Shown: positions 1-7,887 of the stretch, in pieces
Position numbering within the stretch: the stretch's first letter is position 1
How the letters are laid out: each line of letters opens with the position of its first letter
Assembly (NCBI RefSeq): GCF_001428685.1
Contig: NZ_LMIK01000002.1
Location: forward strand, 10,939 to 56,783
Reading direction: 5' to 3'
Length of the DNA stretch: 45,845 nt
DNA from: Lysobacter sp. Root76
Lineage (GTDB): Bacteria > Pseudomonadota > Gammaproteobacteria > Xanthomonadales > Xanthomonadaceae
Made by a program: the position numbers and the translations under genes
The notes under the pieces: generated by a model
Told to the model about the DNA's origin: nothing
Seen by the model: the letters and a program-made list of their open reading frames with translations, nothing else
Database searches by the model: none

Positions 1-411
1 GAGCCGCTGCACATGATCCTGTACGCGGCACTGATCATCGGCTTCGCCTTCTTCTATACGGCGCTGGTGTTCAACTCGCAGGAAACGGCCGACAATCTGA
101 AGAAGTCGGGCGCGCTTATCCCGGGCATCCGTCCGGGCAAGGCGACGGCCGACTATGTCGACGGCGTACTGACCCGCCTCACGGCGGCCGGTGCGGCTTA
201 TCTGGTGATCGTCTGTCTCCTCCCGGAGATCATGCGCACCCAACTGGGCACCTCGTTCTACTTCGGCGGCACCTCGTTGCTGATCGTCGTGGTCGTGGTG
301 ATGGATTTCATCGCTCAAATCCAGGCTCATCTGATGTCCCATCAGTACGAGAGCCTGTTGAAGAAGGCGAACTTGAAGGGCGGCTCGCGCGGCGGTCTCG
401 CGCGCGGGTGA
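1..411 (+). CDS. secY: Protein translocase subunit SecY, C-terminal part
   Basis: The window opens inside this gene; 136 codons remain before TGA at 409-411. SecY is the pore subunit of the SecYEG channel in the inner membrane. The visible part has the hydrophobic helix around the first 20 residues, a conserved loop with [17 protein letters not shown], and two further membrane segments ([12 protein letters not shown] and [11 protein letters not shown]), ending in a basic tail. The PGIRPG loop and the final helices are diagnostic of the SecY C-terminus. It lies directly upstream of the alpha operon genes, as usual in proteobacteria. The 5' part of the gene is outside the window. Confidence 0.96.
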   Translation, partial: EPLHMILYAALIIGFAFFYTALVFNSQETADNLKKSGALIPGIRPGKATADYVDGVLTRLTAAGAAYLVIVCLLPEIMRTQLGTSFYFGGTSLLIVVVVVMDFIAQIQAHLMSHQYESLLKKANLKGGSRGGLARG

Positions 412-641
412 GCCAGGACCATTCCGCGCGCCAGAGTAGCGCGCGGGGCGAGTAGGGCGGGATCGCCCTATTCAGCCAGTCCTGGTTCGTCGCCGGAGCA
501 TGGGCACACTCCCCATGCCGTGGTTCCGTGGCGTCCCTGACGCCGCGGGGCTTCCTATTAACCCGAGACCTTGTTAAAATTTCCAGTTCACTCGCCGGGG
601 TTAATCCGCCCTGGCCGCCAAACTCAGTTGGAGATCGCGTT
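412..641 (+). promoter_or_regulatory. secY-rpsM intergenic leader with two perfect hairpins and a possible promoter
   Basis: This 230-base gap has two adjacent inverted repeats: CCGCGCGC at 424-431 with GCGCGCGG at 439-446, and TAGGGCG at 453-459 with CGCCCTA at 464-470. No T run follows either one. Further down, TAAAAT at 575-580 is a good -10, but the hexamer 17 bases upstream (TTCCTA) is a weak -35. The small gene rpmJ, found here in E. coli, is absent. In enterobacteria S4 represses this operon through a structured rpsM leader; whether this leader does the same is inference. Confidence 0.4.
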
Positions 642-998
642 ATGGCGCGTATTGCGGGCGTCAACTTGCCTGCCCAGAAGCATGTCTGGGTCGGGTTGCA
701 AAGCATTTACGGCATCGGCCGTACTCGTTCGAAGAAGGTCTGCGATGCCGCGGGCGTGAATTCTTCGACGAAGATTCGTGACCTGTCCGAACCGGAAGTC
801 GAGCGCTTGCGCGCCGAAGTCGGTAAGTACGTGGTTGAAGGCGACCTGCGTCGCGAGGTCGGTATCGCTATCAAGCGTCTGATGGACCTGGGCTGCTACC
901 GCGGCCTGCGTCACCGCCGCGGCTTGCCGCTGCGCGGTCAGCGCACGCGTACCAATGCACGTACCCGCAAGGGTCCGCGTAAGGCCATCAGGAAGTAA
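642..998 (+). CDS. rpsM: 30S ribosomal protein S13
   Basis: The 118-residue product matches the normal length of bacterial S13, which sits in the head of the small subunit and contacts the P-site tRNA and the B1 bridges to the 50S subunit. Recognisable features are the start [10 protein letters not shown], the helix-two-turn-helix region with [14 protein letters not shown], the [19 protein letters not shown] block and the basic C-terminal tail GPRKAIRK. The start at 642 is set by the family N-terminus and a GGAG about ten bases upstream. It is the first gene of the alpha operon, with rpsK only 11 bases downstream. Confidence 0.97.
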   Translation: MARIAGVNLPAQKHVWVGLQSIYGIGRTRSKKVCDAAGVNSSTKIRDLSEPEVERLRAEVGKYVVEGDLRREVGIAIKRLMDLGCYRGLRHRRGLPLRGQRTRTNARTRKGPRKAIRK

Positions 999-1009
999 GG
1001 GGTCAAACC

Positions 1010-1402
1010 ATGGCTAAGCCGGCAGCTGCAAAAACCAAGAAGAAGATCAAGCGCGTCGTCACCGACGGCATCGCCCACGTCCACGCTTCTTTCAACAACA
1101 CGATCATCACGATCACCGACCGCCAGGGCAATGCGCTCTCGTGGGCGACTTCGGGCGGCGCGGGTTTCCGCGGCTCGCGTAAGTCGACCCCGTTCGCAGC
1201 CCAGGTTGCCGCCGAAAAGGCCGGCCGTGCTGCGCTCGACTACGGCGTGAAGTCGCTGGAAGTGCGCATCAAGGGCCCGGGTCCGGGTCGTGAGTCCGCC
1301 GTTCGTTCGCTGAACAACGTCGGTTACAAGATCATGAACATCATCGACGTGACGCCTATCCCGCACAACGGGTGCCGTCCGCCGAAGAAGCGTCGCGTCT
1401 GA
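1010..1402 (+). CDS. rpsK: 30S ribosomal protein S11
   Basis: The 130-residue product is S11 of the small-subunit platform, which contacts the Shine-Dalgarno helix and the E-site region. The lysine-rich N-terminus (KTKKKIKR) is followed by the conserved core with [37 protein letters not shown] and the C-terminal [14 protein letters not shown]. An AAGGGG ribosome binding site precedes the ATG. The gene lies tightly between rpsM and rpsD (11 and 14 base gaps), so it is co-transcribed and probably translationally coupled. Confidence 0.97.
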   Translation: MAKPAAAKTKKKIKRVVTDGIAHVHASFNNTIITITDRQGNALSWATSGGAGFRGSRKSTPFAAQVAAEKAGRAALDYGVKSLEVRIKGPGPGRESAVRSLNNVGYKIMNIIDVTPIPHNGCRPPKKRRV

Positions 1403-1416
1403 GGAGCTGAAGAAAA

Positions 1417-2046
1417 ATGGCTCGTTATATTGGTCCCACCTGTAAGCTCGCTCGTCGCGAAGGCGCCGACCTCGGCTTGAAGTCGTCCGCTCGTGCACTC
1501 GATTCGAAGTGCAAGCTCGAGCAGAAGCCCGGCCAACACGGCCCCACCGCCCGCAAGGGCAAGCTGTCCGACTACGCCACCCAGCTTCGCGAGAAGCAGA
1601 AGGTCAAGCGTATCTACGGCCTGCTGGAACGCCAGTTCCGCAACTACTACAAGAAGGCCTCGACCAAGAAGGGCAACACCGGCGAGAACCTGCTTCAGCT
1701 CCTGGAGACGCGTCTCGACAACGTGATCTACCGCATGGGCTTCGCAGTGACCCGTCCGGCCGCCCGTCAGCTGGTCTCGCACCGCGGCGTCACGGTCAAC
1801 GGCAAGTCCGTCAACCTGCCGTCCTACCAGGTCAAGGCCGGCGACGCGATCGCGCTGTCCGAGCGTGCCCAGAAGCAGCTGCGCGTGCAGGAATCCCTGA
1901 CCGTGGCTTCGCAGATGGATCTCTCGCCGTCGTGGGTCGAGGTCGACAGCAAGAAGTTCAGCGGTGTGTTCAAGGCTGTGCCGGATCGTGCCGATCTGCC
2001 GGCCGATATCAACGAAGCGCTGATCGTCGAGCTGTACTCGAAGTAA
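1417..2046 (+). CDS. rpsD: 30S ribosomal protein S4
   Basis: The 209-residue product is S4, the primary 16S rRNA-binding protein of the 5' domain and, in E. coli, the translational repressor of this operon. The N-terminal part starts [16 protein letters not shown]; the S4 RNA-binding domain is visible as [20 protein letters not shown] with [11 protein letters not shown] around residues 100-130. Length agrees with the family (206 in E. coli). A GAGGAG lies just before the start. The family cysteine near residue 9 is present, but the zinc-type four-cysteine cluster is not, as in other gammaproteobacteria. Confidence 0.97.
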   Translation: MARYIGPTCKLARREGADLGLKSSARALDSKCKLEQKPGQHGPTARKGKLSDYATQLREKQKVKRIYGLLERQFRNYYKKASTKKGNTGENLLQLLETRLDNVIYRMGFAVTRPAARQLVSHRGVTVNGKSVNLPSYQVKAGDAIALSERAQKQLRVQESLTVASQMDLSPSWVEVDSKKFSGVFKAVPDRADLPADINEALIVELYSK

Positions 2047-2058
2047 TTATCTTTTGAA

Positions 2059-2076
2059 GCCCCGGTCCGCCGGGGC
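2059..2076 (+). other. Intraoperonic hairpin between rpsD and rpoA
   Basis: GCCCCGG and CCGGGGC form a perfect 7-bp stem with a TCCG loop in the 50-base gap between rpsD and rpoA. No T run follows, so it is unlikely to be a terminator. It ends about five bases before the rpoA ribosome binding site AGGAG. It may serve as an mRNA processing or stability element; that is inference. Confidence 0.5.
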
Positions 2077-2096
2077 CTCGCAGGAGACACCGAAAC

Positions 2097-3095
2097 ATGA
2101 CGGTTACCGCCAACCAGGTACTGCGTCCGCGCGGTCCCCAGATCGAACGCCTTGCCGGCAATCGCGCCAAGGTCGTGATCGAGCCGCTGGAACGCGGCTA
2201 CGGCCACACCCTCGGCAATGCGCTGCGCCGTGTGCTGCTGTCTTCGATCCCGGGTTTCGCCATCACCGAAGTCGAAATCGACGGCGTGCTCCACGAATAC
2301 ACCACCGTTGAAGGTCTCGAAGAGGACGTGCTCGAAGTCCTGTTGAACCTCAAGGACGTCGCCATCCGCATGCACACCGGCGACGCGTCCACCCTGTCGC
2401 TGGCCAAGCAGGGCCCGGGCATCGTGACCGCGGGTGATATCAAGACCGACCACAACGTCGAGATCCTGAACACCGAGCACGTGATCTGCCACCTGACCAA
2501 GGATACGGCGATCAACATGCGTCTGAAGATCGAGCGTGGTTTCGGCTACCAGCCGGCCGCCGCGCGTCGTCGTCCGGACGAAGAAACCCGCACCATCGGC
2601 CGCCTGATGCTGGATGCCAGCTTCTCGCCGGTCCGTCGCGTCGCCTATGCCGTCGAAGCCGCGCGCGTCGAACAGCGTACCGACCTCGACAAGCTGGTGC
2701 TGGACATCGAAACCAACGGCACGATCGACGCTGAGGAAGCCGTGCGCACCGCCGCCGACATCCTCACCGACCAGCTGTCGGTGTTCGGCGATTTCACCCA
2801 CCGCGACCGCGGTGCGGCGAAGCCGGCCACCAGCGGCATCGATCCGATCCTGCTGCGTCCGATCGACGATCTCGAACTCACCGTTCGTTCGGCCAACTGC
2901 CTCAAGGCCGAGAGCATCTACTACGTCGGCGATCTGATCCAGAAGACCGAAGTCGAGCTGCTCAAGACCCCGAACCTGGGCAAGAAGTCGCTCACCGAGA
3001 TCAAGGAAGTGCTGGCTCAGCGCGGCCTGTCCCTCGGCATGAAGCTGGAAAACTGGCCGCCGGCCGGCATCGCCCAGCACGGCATGATGGGGTGA
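2097..3095 (+). CDS. rpoA: DNA-directed RNA polymerase subunit alpha
   Basis: The 332-residue product is the RNA polymerase alpha subunit. The N-terminal dimerisation domain (about 1-235) carries the conserved [22 protein letters not shown] block; after a linker, the C-terminal domain (about 250-320) has [19 protein letters not shown], the helix that binds UP-element DNA and activators, then [16 protein letters not shown]. The start at 2097 has AGGAG nine bases upstream. It is the fourth gene of the alpha operon, as in E. coli. Unusually, a 300-base gap with stable hairpins separates it from rplQ. Confidence 0.98.
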   Translation: MTVTANQVLRPRGPQIERLAGNRAKVVIEPLERGYGHTLGNALRRVLLSSIPGFAITEVEIDGVLHEYTTVEGLEEDVLEVLLNLKDVAIRMHTGDASTLSLAKQGPGIVTAGDIKTDHNVEILNTEHVICHLTKDTAINMRLKIERGFGYQPAAARRRPDEETRTIGRLMLDASFSPVRRVAYAVEAARVEQRTDLDKLVLDIETNGTIDAEEAVRTAADILTDQLSVFGDFTHRDRGAAKPATSGIDPILLRPIDDLELTVRSANCLKAESIYYVGDLIQKTEVELLKTPNLGKKSLTEIKEVLAQRGLSLGMKLENWPPAGIAQHGMMG

Positions 3096-3395
3096 GCTCC
3101 AGCCTAGCTTGCGCGGCACTGCCGCGCGGCTGGGGCGAACGCCCGGCGCGCTGCGCCGGGCAGGGGAACGCAGAGAGTCCACGCCGAAGCTAGCCGAAGC
3201 GTGGCCTCTCGATCCATCGGCAAGGTTCGCATCACCGCAATACGCAACACCGCAACACACACGTCGACGCGCCCGAAGGCTCGCGACGATGCCCGATCAG
3301 GACGACCGGGCTCGGACCAACCGCAGTCCATGCAACAACGCCATGAAGGCGACAGCGAATCTCAATAGCGACAGCATTCATTAGGAATCACGACC
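3096..3395 (+). other. 300-base gap between rpoA and rplQ with strong hairpins
   Basis: No convincing gene is seen. A nested hairpin pairs CCAGCC (3099-3104) with GGCTGG (3128-3133) and, inside it, GCGCGGC (3111-3117) with GCCGCGC (3121-3127). A second perfect 9-bp stem pairs GCCCGGCGC (3141-3149) with GCGCCGGGC (3153-3161). Neither has a T run. Around 3233-3260 there is a degenerate CACCGCAA repeat. The rplQ ribosome binding site (AGGA) lies at the far end. The hairpins may be processing or attenuation sites; this is inference. Confidence 0.6.
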
Positions 3396-3767
3396 ATGCG
3401 CCACCAGAAGTCCGGACGTAAGTTCAGCCGCACTAGTGCCCATCGCGATGCGATGTTCACCAACATGGCTGCGTCCCTCATCAAGCACGGCCTCATCCGC
3501 ACCACCCTGCCCAAGGCCAAGGAACTCCGTCGCGTTGCCGAGCCGCTGATCACGCTCGCCAAGACCGACGGCGTCGCCAACCGCCGCCTGGCTTTCTCGC
3601 GCCTGCGCGACAAGGAAGCCGTGGGCACGCTGTTCACGACCCTGGGTCCGCGCTATCAGTCGCGTCCGGGCGGTTACCTGCGCATCCTCAAGTGCGGTTT
3701 CCGCGCTGGCGACAACGCGCCGATGGCCTACGTCGAGCTGGTCGATCGTCCGGAAGCCGCCGAGTAA
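3396..3767 (+). CDS. rplQ: 50S ribosomal protein L17
   Basis: The 123-residue product is L17, which binds 23S rRNA near the peptide exit tunnel. The signature N-terminus [19 protein letters not shown] is present, followed by the [14 protein letters not shown] helix and the conserved [19 protein letters not shown] region. It is the last gene of the alpha operon and is followed by a strong intrinsic terminator, so transcription should end here. The long gap upstream leaves room for a separate promoter, but I see no clear one. Confidence 0.97.
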   Translation: MRHQKSGRKFSRTSAHRDAMFTNMAASLIKHGLIRTTLPKAKELRRVAEPLITLAKTDGVANRRLAFSRLRDKEAVGTLFTTLGPRYQSRPGGYLRILKCGFRAGDNAPMAYVELVDRPEAAE

Positions 3768-3824
3768 TCGACGGCCCGATCCATCGCAATAACCCGCACC
3801 GTCGCGCAAGCGGCGGCGTGCGTG

Positions 3825-3851
3825 AAAGCCCCGGCCCAGGCCGGGGTTTTT
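3825..3851 (+). terminator. Intrinsic terminator of the alpha operon
   Basis: CCCCGGCC at 3829-3836 pairs with GGCCGGGG at 3839-3846. The innermost bases form the loop, three A residues precede the stem and five T residues follow it. It lies 58 bases after the rplQ stop codon. Confidence 0.9.
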
Positions 3852-3997
3852 GCATTTTGGGGACGGTTACGACGGCAACGGTTTCGCGGGCAACGACCCA
3901 GGCAACTTTCGCCGCCTGTCGGAGTCTTCTGTCGTCATAACCGAACCGGCGCCGCTGCGGCTAGGCACGGCGCTGCCCACGACGTAAGGTGATAACC

Positions 3998-4513
3998 ATG
4001 ACCGCCAGTCCGCTGTCCGCCTCGTTCCGCCGCCAGTACCTGCTGGGCTTCCTCGCCTGCGCCGGGCTACTGGGCTATGCGTTCTACCTGCAACTGCACG
4101 ACGGCCTGGAGCCGTGCCCGCTGTGCATCTTCCAGCGCGTGGCGTTCTTCGCCCTGGGCCTGGTGTTCCTGGTCGGCGCGATCCACGGTCCCAAGACCGC
4201 GCGCGCCCGCAAGACCTACGGCGTGTTCTCGCTGCTGGCCGCGCTGGGCGGCATCCTCGTCGCCGGCAACCACGTGCGCCTGCAGCACCTGCCGCCGGAC
4301 CAGGTGCCCGCCTGCGGCCCCGGCCTGGACTACATGCTCGAGGCCATGCCGATCACCGGCGTGATCCGCAAGGTCATGACCGGCTCGGGCGAATGCGCGG
4401 CGGTCGACTGGACTTTCCTGGGCCTGGCGATGCCGGCCTGGAGCCTGATCTGCTTCCTCGTGCTGGCCGCCTGGGCCGCCTACGCTTCGTTTCGCAAGCG
4501 CGCCGCCGCCTAA
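3998..4513 (+). CDS. dsbB: Disulfide bond formation protein B
   Basis: The 171-residue inner membrane protein fits DsbB, which reoxidises periplasmic DsbA and passes electrons to ubiquinone. Four membrane segments are visible. The two cysteine pairs are both present: C40 and C43 in the EPCPLC motif and C106 and C133 in the second periplasmic loop. Q46-R47 follows the first pair, where the family has its quinone-proximal arginine. I chose ATG at 3998 because TAAGGTGA lies 6-13 bases upstream; a GTG nine bases earlier overlaps that site. It is preceded by the rplQ terminator, so it has its own promoter. Confidence 0.93.
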   Translation: MTASPLSASFRRQYLLGFLACAGLLGYAFYLQLHDGLEPCPLCIFQRVAFFALGLVFLVGAIHGPKTARARKTYGVFSLLAALGGILVAGNHVRLQHLPPDQVPACGPGLDYMLEAMPITGVIRKVMTGSGECAAVDWTFLGLAMPAWSLICFLVLAAWAAYASFRKRAAA

Positions 4514-4566
4514 GCGCCGCCGCGCCGTTCGCGACACCCTCCCGCACAACCACTGGATCCAAGGAA

Positions 4567-5955
4567 ATGAGCGCCACCGACCGCAACCTCCGAGCCGTCA
4601 ACCTGCCCGCCAACTGGACCCCGACGTCCTGGCGCGAGCGCACCGCGCTGCAGTTGCCGACCTATCCGGACGCGGCCGAGCTTTCCGAGGCTCTGCAGGA
4701 GCTGCGCAACCTGCCGCCGCTGGTGACCTCGTGGGAGATCCTGGCGCTCAAGCAGCAGCTGGCCGAGGCTCAGGAAGGTAAGCGCTTCCTGCTCCAGGGC
4801 GGCGACTGCGCCGAGAGTTTCGACCAGTGCTCCTCGGACGTGATCTCCAACCGGCTCAAGGTGCTGCTGCAGATGAGCCTGGTGCTGGTGCACGGCATGC
4901 GCAAGCCGGTGGTGCGGGTCGGGCGTTTCGCCGGCCAGTACGCCAAGCCGCGTTCGGCAGACACCGAAACCATCGGCGACGTGACCCTGCCCAGCTACCG
5001 CGGCGACATGGTCAACGCGCCGGCCTTCACCGAGGCCGCGCGCCGTCCCGATCCGCGCCGCATGATCAAGGCCCACGCGCGTTCGGCGATGACGATGAAT
5101 TTCGTCCGCGCCCTGATCGACGGCGGCTTCGCCGACCTGCACCATCCCGAGTACTGGAACCTGAGCTGGGTCGGCCATTCGCCGCTCGCCGACGAGTACC
5201 GGCGCATGGTCAACGCGATCGGCGACGCGGTGCGCTTCATGGAGACCCTGTCGGGCTCGGAAGTGCATAACCTCAACCGGGTCGACTTCTACACCTCGCA
5301 CGAAGCGCTGCTGCTGCCCTACGAGGAGTCGCTGACCCGGCAGGTGCCGCGTCACTGGGGCTACTTCAACCTCAGCACCCACTACCCGTGGATCGGCATG
5401 CGCACCGCCGCGGCCGATGGCGCCCACGCCGAGTACTTCCGCGGCATCCGCAATCCGATCGCGCTCAAGGTCGGTCCGTCGGTCACCCCGGACCAGCTGC
5501 TGCGCACCATCGACCTGCTCAATCCCGAGGACGAGCCGGGCCGCCTGAGCTTCATCCATCGCATGGGCGCGAGCACGATCGCCGACAAGCTGCCGCCGCT
5601 GCTGGACGCGGTGCGCCGCGATGGTCGCCGCGTGCTGTGGGTCTGCGACCCGATGCACGGCAATACCGAAAGCACCAGCAACGGTTACAAGACCCGCCGT
5701 TTCCGCAACATCCGCAGCGAGATCGAGCAGGCCTTCGAACTGCACGCCGCGGCCGGCACCCGTCTGGGCGGCGTGCATCTGGAACTGACGGGCGAAGACG
5801 TGACCGAATGCCTGGGCGGTGCGCGCGAGATCACCGAGAGCGATCTGGAACGCGCCTACCACTCCACCGTCGATCCGCGCCTGAACTACGAGCAGGCGCT
5901 GGAAGTGGCAATGCTGATCGTGCGCAAGCAGGCTCAGATCGCCGCGCCGGCTTGA
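4567..5955 (+). CDS. 3-deoxy-D-arabino-heptulosonate 7-phosphate synthase, class II
   Basis: The 462-residue product condenses phosphoenolpyruvate with erythrose 4-phosphate, the first step of the shikimate pathway. It belongs to the plant-like class II family (450-470 residues), not the short AroF/G/H type. Family blocks are LLQGGDCAESF, RVGRFAGQYAKPRS, the NFVRALIDGGFADLHHPEYW segment, HMGASTIADKLP written here as HRMGASTIADKLP, WVCDPMHGNT, and GGVHLELTGEDVTECLGG near the C-terminus. The start is at an ATG beside an AAGGA only one base away, so the exact start is a little uncertain, but no better upstream start exists in frame. A clean hairpin follows the gene. Confidence 0.93.
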   Translation: MSATDRNLRAVNLPANWTPTSWRERTALQLPTYPDAAELSEALQELRNLPPLVTSWEILALKQQLAEAQEGKRFLLQGGDCAESFDQCSSDVISNRLKVLLQMSLVLVHGMRKPVVRVGRFAGQYAKPRSADTETIGDVTLPSYRGDMVNAPAFTEAARRPDPRRMIKAHARSAMTMNFVRALIDGGFADLHHPEYWNLSWVGHSPLADEYRRMVNAIGDAVRFMETLSGSEVHNLNRVDFYTSHEALLLPYEESLTRQVPRHWGYFNLSTHYPWIGMRTAAADGAHAEYFRGIRNPIALKVGPSVTPDQLLRTIDLLNPEDEPGRLSFIHRMGASTIADKLPPLLDAVRRDGRRVLWVCDPMHGNTESTSNGYKTRRFRNIRSEIEQAFELHAAAGTRLGGVHLELTGEDVTECLGGAREITESDLERAYHSTVDPRLNYEQALEVAMLIVRKQAQIAAPA

Positions 5956-5976
5956 TCGCTCGATGAAGCGGTAATG

Positions 5977-6008
5977 CGAAGCCCGCCGATCGGCGGGCTT
6001 CGTGTTTG
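5977..6008 (+). terminator. Terminator after DAHP synthase
   Basis: An 11-bp perfect stem runs from CGAAGCCCGCC (5977-5987) to GGCGGGCTTCG (5992-6002) with a GATC loop. The following TGTTTG is only moderately T-rich. The hairpin is symmetric and could also stop transcription arriving on the minus strand from the ArsR gene. Confidence 0.75.
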
Positions 6009-6061
6009 TGGCGTCCGAAAATGCCGGCTTGCGCTACGCCGTCGCCGCGAAACTCCGGCAT

Positions 6062-6775
6062 TCAGACCGGCCGGGCCCAATCGCGCAAGACGCGCGCGCC
6101 GGCATCGGTGACGTCGAGGCTGCGCGAGTTGCGCCGCCGGCGCAGCAGTCCCTGGGCCAGACAGGCATCGAGCAGATTGGTGCCGAGTTGTCCGCCGATG
6201 TGCGGGCGGCGTTCGCTCCAATCCAGGCAAGCGCGCAGGCCAGGACGGCGTCGATTCGGATCGGGTAGGGCGATGCCGAGGCGTGCGATCCGTTCGCCGC
6301 CGGCGGGCGTCAAGGTCCAGCCTTGCGCTTGCGCGGCGATCCAGCCGTTGCGTTGCCAGGCATCGGCCACGGCCACCGCGAGTTCGCCGGCCAGATGGTC
6401 GTAGCAACTGCGCGCGTGACGCAATGCAGCGTCCTTGGGGCCGAGCGCGATCGCGCCAGATTGCCGAGCGGTCAGATTTCCGCTCAGGCCCAGCAGGGCT
6501 TCGACCGCATCGGCGACTTCGCTGGACGCGAGCCGGTGATAGCGGTGCCGGCCCTGTTTTTCCGTGTCGATCAGCGCCGCCGCGGCGAGCCGGGCGAGGT
6601 GGGTGCTGGCGGTCTGCGGCGCGACGCCAGCAGCGGCGGCCAGTTCGCCCGCGCTGCGGCTGCGGCCGTCGAGCAAGGTCACCAGCATCGATGCGCGCGC
6701 CGGGTCGCCGATCGCGGCGGCGATCTCGGCCAAAGCCTGCTCGGATCTGGCGTGTTCGGATGTGGCCTGCGCCAT
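6062..6775 (-). CDS. ArsR/SmtB-family winged-helix transcriptional regulator
   Basis: The 237-residue product has an ArsR-type winged helix at about residues 15-95: ALAEIAAAIGDPARASML, the recognition helix region ELAAAAGVAPQTASTHL, and the wing QGRHRYHRL. It is much longer than a minimal ArsR (about 100 residues). The C-terminal half contains a second helical part (HARSCYDHLAGELAVAVAD) typical of larger family members seen in Xanthomonadaceae. I see no cysteine-rich metal site. The start could also be the ATG at 6796 (244 residues); neither has a strong ribosome binding site. It diverges from the hydrolase gene at 6871, which it may control. Confidence 0.82.
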   Translation of the reverse strand: MAQATSEHARSEQALAEIAAAIGDPARASMLVTLLDGRSRSAGELAAAAGVAPQTASTHLARLAAAALIDTEKQGRHRYHRLASSEVADAVEALLGLSGNLTARQSGAIALGPKDAALRHARSCYDHLAGELAVAVADAWQRNGWIAAQAQGWTLTPAGGERIARLGIALPDPNRRRPGLRACLDWSERRPHIGGQLGTNLLDACLAQGLLRRRRNSRSLDVTDAGARVLRDWARPV

Positions 6776-6870
6776 GGCGGCGGGACGTGCTCGCATGGTT
6801 CGATGTTGGTCGAAGCGTTGCCGTGGCGCAAGTGCGCACAATCGCGGCACTTCCCGAGGCGGTGGCTACG

Positions 6871-7869
6871 ATGAAACGACGCGATTTGATGCGCTTGCCG
6901 ATGCTGGCGATGGCGATGTCGGCGCTGCCGGGCGCGGCCGCCGGCGTACCCGGGCGCCGCGAACGCCGCTCGGTCGATTGGATTCACGACGGCCGCACGC
7001 TGCGCTTATCGCTGCTGCGCCAGCCGGCCGCCGGTCCTGTGGCGCTGTATGTGCACGGCGCGACGTTCCCTTGCGATTTATCGGTCGGTTGGCGGATGCA
7101 GGGCGTGTCGTGGCTGGATCATCTGCAGGCGCAAGGCTTCGACGCCTGGGGTTTGGACTTCGCCGGCTATGGCCAATCCGAGCGGCCGCCGGTGTTCGGC
7201 GCCGATCCGCACTCGGCGCCGCCTTGGGGCGACTACCGCATGGCCGCCGCGCAGATCGCGGCGGCGATCGCCGCGATCCGCCGGCAACGTCCGCGCGCGC
7301 CGATCCATTTGATCGCCCATTCCTGGGGCACGCTGCCGGCGCGGCAGGCGGCGATCGAGCATCCCGAGGCGGTGAGCAAACTGGTGTTGTTCGGCCCGGT
7401 GGCGACCCGCGAAGGGCCGCGAGAAGAAGCGGCCGCGCCGGCCTGGGCGCTGATGGGCTCGGCGGAGCAACGGCCGCGTCAGCGCTCCGGACTGCCGGCG
7501 GACGCGCCCACGCCGGTGAGCGCGGAGGAAATCGAACGCTGGTGCGCGGCGTATCTGGCCACCGATCCGGAATCGGCCACGCGCAGCCCGCCGTCGGTGC
7601 GGATTCCGAATGCGCCGATCGCCGATATCGACCGGCTGTGGGCCGGCGAGAATCTGGTCGACAACGCCCGCGTGCGCCAGCCGATCTTGATCGTGCGAGG
7701 CGAGTGGGACCACGTCACCACCGATGCCGATGCGGCTCGTTTGTTCGCCGAGCTCAGCGGCGCGGCCGAACGCCGCGACGTGAAGATTTCCGGCGGCAAT
7801 CACTGGCTGCATCTGCAGCCACGGCGGACCGCGTTGTGGTCGACGACCAGCGCGTTCTTGCGCGACTGA
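6871..7869 (+). CDS. Exported alpha/beta hydrolase
   Basis: The 332-residue product is an alpha/beta-fold hydrolase of unknown substrate. It starts KRRDLMRLPMLAMAMSALPGAAA, a plausible Tat-type signal peptide. The oxyanion-hole region is YVHGATFP, the nucleophile elbow is AHSWGT (a variant of GxSxG with Ala in the first position), the acidic residue is in RGEWDHVT and the histidine in GGNHWLH. The start lies 95 bases from the divergent ArsR gene, which suggests local control by that regulator. It could be an esterase, lipase or epoxide hydrolase-like enzyme; the sequence does not decide this. Confidence 0.8.
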   Translation: MKRRDLMRLPMLAMAMSALPGAAAGVPGRRERRSVDWIHDGRTLRLSLLRQPAAGPVALYVHGATFPCDLSVGWRMQGVSWLDHLQAQGFDAWGLDFAGYGQSERPPVFGADPHSAPPWGDYRMAAAQIAAAIAAIRRQRPRAPIHLIAHSWGTLPARQAAIEHPEAVSKLVLFGPVATREGPREEAAAPAWALMGSAEQRPRQRSGLPADAPTPVSAEEIERWCAAYLATDPESATRSPPSVRIPNAPIADIDRLWAGENLVDNARVRQPILIVRGEWDHVTTDADAARLFAELSGAAERRDVKISGGNHWLHLQPRRTALWSTTSAFLRD

Positions 7870-7887
7870 TCGCCGCGAACCCGGCGC

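Noticed and set aside
412-641. Search for rpmJ (L36) between secY and rpsM
   Set aside because: No frame gives the cysteine-rich L36 sequence; the gene must lie elsewhere.
1824-3260. A 478-codon open frame on the minus strand across rpsD and rpoA
   Set aside because: It is antisense to certain ribosomal and polymerase genes and results from high GC; the translation has no family features. Similar long antisense frames at 4510-5862, 12994-14688, 14742-16505, 19470-22097 and 32010-34202 were rejected for the same reason.
4114-4566. A 151-codon upstream extension of the DAHP synthase frame
   Set aside because: It overlaps dsbB in another frame, and the class II DAHP synthase N-terminus begins at 4567.
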